Shown here: positions 7,648-9,334 of the stretch, piece by piece | How the letters are laid out: each line of letters starts with the position of its first letter | Numbering within the stretch: position 1 is the first letter of the stretch | Source: an uncultured Mailhella sp. | GTDB taxonomy: Bacteria; Desulfobacterota; Desulfovibrionia; Desulfovibrionales; Desulfovibrionaceae | Length of the DNA stretch: 9,334 nucleotides | Direction: 5' to 3' | Assembly: GCA_948482415.1 (NCBI GenBank) | Contig: CAOMFZ010000085.1 | Span: forward strand, 1 to 9,334 | Made by a program: the position numbers and the translations under genes | The notes under the pieces: model-generated | Databases searched by the model: none | What the model was told of the DNA's origin: nothing | Seen by the model: the letters and a program-made list of their open reading frames with translations, nothing else

Positions 7648-8357
7648 TATTTTTTCACCATAATCATAGAAAGATAGGTTTCGGGAAGTGTCTTAATTTC
7701 TTCTAAGGAATAGGCTAAACGTTCGCCTTCAAGCCCCAGATGTTCGCCGTATACAATTTCAAGGTTGGGATATAAATCTTTTTCCTTTTGCAGACGTTTT
7801 AAAAGAGCGTCACGGGAGCGATAGGTTTTTAATAAAATGGTTGTAGAATGTTCCGGAAATTCAATGCTGTCAATATCTTCTTCTTTGAAAGCAGGAAGCA
7901 CATGAAGCGCGGCGCGGTTTTCTACTAAAACTTTTTGACTGATGGCTGAAAACGTGGAAAAAGAATTGATGCCCGGAATAATTTCAATTTCGATATCAGG
8001 GTGTTTTTCTTTGATAATTGCATAGATATAGCCAAAAGTGCTGTAGGTCATGGCATCGCCAAGGGTAGCAAAAGCAACATCTTTGCCTTGTTCTATTTCT
8101 GCAAAAATTTTGTTTGCATTGGCTAAAACCTGCTTTTCCCGTTCCTCTTTATTTTTTGCCATGGAAAAAACAAGAACTTCAATTTTTCCTTGCGGTTTAA
8201 CATATTCAACAACGGATTTTGAAACACTGTCACTGGCGTTTTTAGAAATAACAGTAAAAATGCAGTCAGCTTTTTTTAATACATTATATGCCCGAAGAGT
8301 TAAATATTCAGGATTACCGGAGCCAATACCAACACCATAGAGTTTGCCAAGTTTCAT
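7647..8357 (-). CDS. cbiL: Cobalt-factor II / cobalt-precorrin-2 C20-methyltransferase
   Basis: CbiL is a tetrapyrrole (class III) SAM methyltransferase that adds the C20 methyl group, giving cobalt-precorrin-3, the first ring methylation after cobalt insertion. The 236 residues have the standard arrangement: VGIGSGNPEYLTLRA (9-23), the second SAM loop TLGDAMTYSTFGYI (97-110), IIPGINSFSTFSA (124-136) and a C-terminal LSMIMVKK strand. GIGSGNPE replaces the commoner GIGPGDPE, a mild change. It is the first gene of the visible operon. The ATG at 8357 has a GGAAT about 7 nt upstream, and a candidate promoter lies about 65-90 nt upstream. CobI of the aerobic pathway is homologous; the operon's CbiD and CbiG favour the cobalt-containing substrate. 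Confidence 0.95.
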   Translation of the reverse strand: MKLGKLYGVGIGSGNPEYLTLRAYNVLKKADCIFTVISKNASDSVSKSVVEYVKPQGKIEVLVFSMAKNKEEREKQVLANANKIFAEIEQGKDVAFATLGDAMTYSTFGYIYAIIKEKHPDIEIEIIPGINSFSTFSAISQKVLVENRAALHVLPAFKEEDIDSIEFPEHSTTILLKTYRSRDALLKRLQKEKDLYPNLEIVYGEHLGLEGERLAYSLEEIKTLPETYLSMIMVKK

Positions 8358-8374
8358 ATCTATTCCAGTACACT

Positions 8375-8395
8375 AATATTTTTTTGGGAAATATT
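8375..8395. repeat. AT-rich inverted repeat in the cbiL leader
   Basis: AATATTT (8375-8381) and AAATATT (8389-8395) form a perfect 7-bp inverted repeat around a 7-nt centre. It lies 18 nt upstream of the cbiL start, within the predicted leader. An all-AT stem is weak as RNA; it could be a protein-binding site or chance in AT-rich DNA. Confidence 0.35.
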
Positions 8396-8420
8396 GCATA
8401 AAAAATTGTTTTAGTCAAAT

Positions 8421-8449
8421 ACTATTTGTTTTTTATTGTTGTTTGACAA
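8421..8449 (-). promoter_or_regulatory. Candidate sigma70 promoter of the cob operon
   Basis: On the minus strand TTGTCA (8449-8444, 5 of 6 to TTGACA) is followed after 17 nt by AATAGT (8426-8421, 4 of 6 to TATAAT). Predicted transcription would start near 8414, leaving a leader of under 60 nt before cbiL. Its -35 overlaps the -35 of the divergent tRNA promoter. Confidence 0.4.
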
Positions 8450-8471
8450 AAAAAAATTTTTAGAGCATATT
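8443..8471 (+). promoter_or_regulatory. Candidate sigma70 promoter of the tRNA-Arg gene
   Basis: A perfect -35 TTGACA (8443-8448) is followed by a 17-nt spacer rich in A then T and a -10-like CATATT (8466-8471, 4 of 6). Predicted initiation near 8478 is a few bases before the mature tRNA 5' end at 8483. Confidence 0.6.
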
Positions 8472-8482
8472 AGTTGCCTTGC

Positions 8483-8559
8483 GTGCCCGTAGCTCAGTTG
8501 GATAGAGCGTAAACCTCCGGAGTTTAAGGCCGCAGGTTCGATTCCTGTCAGGCACGCCA
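8483..8559 (+). tRNA. tRNA-Arg (anticodon CCG)
   Basis: A 77-nt tRNA gene with encoded CCA. Acceptor strands are GTGCCCG (8483-8489) and CAGGCAC (8550-8556 minus the discriminator, i.e. 8549-8555). The D arm is GCTC...GAGC. The anticodon stem TAAAC/GTTTA encloses loop CTCCGGA, with anticodon CCG at 8517-8519. The variable loop is AGGCC, the T arm is GCAGG-TTCGATT-CCTGT, and the discriminator is G (8556) before CCA (8557-8559). The body closely resembles the Escherichia coli tRNA-Arg(CCG) as I recall it. It reads CGG codons. The acceptor stem has one C6-A67 mismatch (see findings). A promoter-like sequence precedes it and a strong terminator follows 11 nt downstream. Confidence 0.95.
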
Positions 8560-8570
8560 TTTATTTCAAG

Positions 8571-8603
8571 GACTTACTATGTAACTGTAGTAAGTCTTTT
8601 TTT
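8571..8603 (+). terminator. Intrinsic terminator after tRNA-Arg
   Basis: GACTTACTA (8571-8579) pairs perfectly with TAGTAAGTC (8588-8596) around an 8-nt loop, and seven T follow (8597-8603). Upstream AAG can extend the stem against the T run by including a G-T pair. The opposite strand lacks a T run after the stem, so it acts only on rightward transcription. Confidence 0.88.
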
Positions 8604-8698
8604 ATTTTTCGGCTTTACTGCGGCAATAAAATTTTTCTTATTTTCCTTTTCCCTTTTTTATGCCTAAATTTGCACCTAAGACTATACAAGTGTTCTTT

Positions 8699-8714
8699 GT
8701 GATATCTATATCAC
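8699..8714. repeat. Palindrome GTGATAT-N2-ATATCAC, possible operator
   Basis: GTGATAT (8699-8705) and ATATCAC (8708-8714) are exact reverse complements around CT. A third half-site copy, ATATCAC, occurs at 8723-8729 in direct orientation. Its place 30-45 nt upstream of the candidate promoter for the small-protein gene suits a regulator site. The cognate regulator is unknown. Confidence 0.4.
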
Positions 8715-8737
8715 TCAAAAAAATATCACTCAAAAAA
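8708..8737. repeat. 15-bp tandem duplication
   Basis: ATATCACTCAAAAAA occurs twice head to tail (8708-8722 and 8723-8737) without mismatch. Each copy ends in an A tract, which may act as bent DNA or an UP-like element before the -35 at 8744. The first copy supplies the right arm of the adjacent palindrome. Confidence 0.9.
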
Positions 8738-8743
8738 TAGTAC

Positions 8744-8771
8744 TTGCTATATATATATATATATATATAGT
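8744..8771 (+). promoter_or_regulatory. Candidate promoter of the small-protein gene with a TA-repeat spacer
   Basis: TTGCTA (8744-8749, 4 of 6 to TTGACA) is separated by 16 nt from TATAGT (8766-8771, 5 of 6 to TATAAT). The spacer consists entirely of alternating AT. A second -10-like TATTAT lies at 8773-8778, 23 nt from the same -35. Both choices are inferences in very AT-rich DNA. Confidence 0.4.
8748..8769. repeat. Dinucleotide microsatellite (TA)11
   Basis: Eleven uninterrupted TA units. The tract is self-complementary and prone to slippage. It starts inside the candidate -35 region and runs to the -10 of the promoter for the downstream gene. Confidence 0.95.
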
Positions 8772-8808
8772 GTATTATTTCCCCATAAAATTTTCTGGGA
8801 GAGAATAA

Positions 8809-9006
8809 ATGAAAAAATTTTGTCAACTATTGTATTTAGTTTTTGTGTTTACTCTTTTTGTTCCTGGTTTTGCGTTTGCCTATATAGATCCCGGTACCGG
8901 CAGTTTAATTTTACAGGCTCTTGCTGCTGCTGCATTTTCAGCGCTTGCTTTTTGGAGCTCTCTTAGAGAAAAAATTAAGAATTTCTTCAAAAAGAAAAAT
9001 AAATAA
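8809..9006 (+). CDS. Small exported or membrane protein with a YIDPGTGSL motif
   Basis: A 65-residue protein of unknown function. Residues 1-24 look like a signal peptide or signal anchor: MKK start, a hydrophobic core at 7-18 and FAFA before Y25, compatible with signal peptidase I cleavage. It is followed by YIDPGTGSLILQ (25-36), a second hydrophobic helix (about 33-50) and a strongly basic tail (53-65, many lysines). From memory, small proteins with an AYIDPGTGS-type motif followed by one helix and a basic tail recur in bacteria, often near surface polysaccharide or NoeA-like methyltransferase genes; I know of no assigned function. The ATG at 8809 has a strong GGGAGAG Shine-Dalgarno ending 5 nt before it. 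The next gene starts 8 nt after its stop, so the two are probably cotranscribed. The basic tail suggests a cytoplasmic C-terminus. Confidence 0.85.
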   Translation: MKKFCQLLYLVFVFTLFVPGFAFAYIDPGTGSLILQALAAAAFSALAFWSSLREKIKNFFKKKNK

Positions 9007-9014
9007 GGTGCATT

Positions 9015-9334
9015 ATGCAACATATTGATATTGCAAATCTTTGTGCCGGGTCTTTTCGTGATCCCAGTGGGGCGGTTTATTTCGGTGATGACTGTGTTTA
9101 TCGAACCATTAATATGTGTTATGCTGATGAATGGGAGCAAATAAAGAAAACCGGCTTTTTTGAAAGTGCTTTTGCTAAAAATTTAATTCTGCCTTTTGAA
9201 GAATTAGAGGAAACAGCTCCAAATTGTTATAAAATATTAAAATCTCCTTTACTTCCTTTTGTTTCTTATCCTTATGAATGGAGTTTCGGGCAATATAAAG
9301 ACGCTGCTCTGCATACACTTGATGTTTTGGATGA
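9015..9334 (+). CDS. NoeA-like SAM-dependent methyltransferase (partial, N-terminal 106 residues)
   Basis: The frame is open from ATG 9015 to the window end, and an AAGGTG ribosome site lies 4 nt before the start. The visible part has GSFRDPSGAVYFGDDCVYRTIN (12-33, given by its ends), a central LPFEELEE and FVSYPYEWSFGQYKDAALHTLD (about residues 82-103). I recognise these blocks from a family annotated as class I SAM-dependent methyltransferases related to the nodulation protein NoeA, where the SYPYEWSF...LKDAAL segment precedes the methyltransferase fold. That fold would lie outside this window, so no SAM motif can be shown here and the substrate is unknown. Coupling to the preceding small membrane-protein gene suggests a shared, probably cell-surface-related role, which is inference. 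Confidence 0.65.
   Translation, partial: MQHIDIANLCAGSFRDPSGAVYFGDDCVYRTINMCYADEWEQIKKTGFFESAFAKNLILPFEELEETAPNCYKILKSPLLPFVSYPYEWSFGQYKDAALHTLDVLD

Larger units (their letters stand above)
8604..8808. other. AT-rich intergenic stretch between the tRNA terminator and the small-protein gene
   Basis: No convincing gene is seen on either strand. The left part (8604-8698) has no recognisable structure. The right part holds a palindrome, a 15-bp tandem duplication, an alternating TA tract and a candidate promoter, listed separately. Confidence 0.6.

Noticed and set aside
8358..8482. Cobalamin riboswitch in the operon leader
   Set aside because: The space is too short and no B12-box-like motif or long structured element is seen.
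8483..8610. tRNA gene as an integration (att) site for a mobile element
   Set aside because: No duplicated tRNA 3' end, integrase or phage gene is visible; the tRNA is followed by its own terminator.
8697..8716. CRP/FNR- or HcpR-type site (TGTGA...TCAC)
   Set aside because: The half-sites are 8 bp apart instead of the usual 6, so it does not fit those consensus sites; kept only as an unassigned palindrome.
8638..8826. 62-codon minus-strand open frame across the TA tract
   Set aside because: Its centre is a repetitive tyrosine-isoleucine run made by the TA repeat, it overlaps the small-protein gene start, and it has no recognisable domain.
8880..9140. 86-codon minus-strand open frame opposite the small protein and the methyltransferase start
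   Set aside because: Antisense to two genes with good ribosome sites and recognisable family motifs.

Overview
The window carries most of an anaerobic (early cobalt insertion) cobalamin biosynthesis operon on the minus strand. To its right are a tRNA-Arg gene and the start of an unrelated plus-strand unit encoding a small exported or membrane protein and a NoeA-like methyltransferase. The DNA is bacterial and moderately AT-rich by eye. CbiD, CbiG and CbiL-type enzymes, with no CobG or CobN-type genes, point to an anaerobe or facultative anaerobe that makes B12 de novo. The gene order, the fused CbiF-CbiG-CbiH protein and the NoeA-like neighbour would fit a low-GC member of the Desulfovibrionaceae, but that is an impression from memory and not something the sequence proves.

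Layout, read in the direction of operon transcription (right to left): cbiL (7647-8357), cbiC (6994-7647), cbiD (5844-6992), fused cbiE-cbiT (4580 to about 5839), a triple fusion cbiF-cbiG-cbiH (1992-4577), cbiA (582-1979) and a 3'-truncated cobD (1-566, GTG start). Every junction is a 1-nt overlap or a gap of at most 15 nt, and several starts appear to be translationally coupled. In pathway order, CbiL makes cobalt-precorrin-3, CbiH ring-contracts it to cobalt-precorrin-4, CbiF methylates C11, CbiG opens the lactone, CbiD methylates C1, CbiE/CbiT methylate C5 and C15 and decarboxylate, CbiC shifts the C11 methyl to C12 giving cobyrinic acid, CbiA amidates the a and c side chains, and CobD supplies aminopropanol phosphate for the lower-ligand arm. 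The cobalt chelatase (CbiK/CbiX) and the cobalt-precorrin-6A reductase CbiJ are not in the window.

Between cbiL and the tRNA (8358-8482) lie candidate divergent promoters that share one -35 element. The tRNA-Arg(CCG) at 8483-8559 has an unusual C6-A67 acceptor mismatch and is followed by a clear intrinsic terminator (8571-8603). The AT-rich gap 8604-8808 holds a palindrome, a 15-bp tandem duplication and an (AT/TA)11 dinucleotide tract. The tract lies where the spacer of a promoter for the 65-aa protein gene (8809-9006) would be, so phase-variable expression is possible. A partial NoeA-like methyltransferase gene (9015 to the window end) follows 8 nt later.
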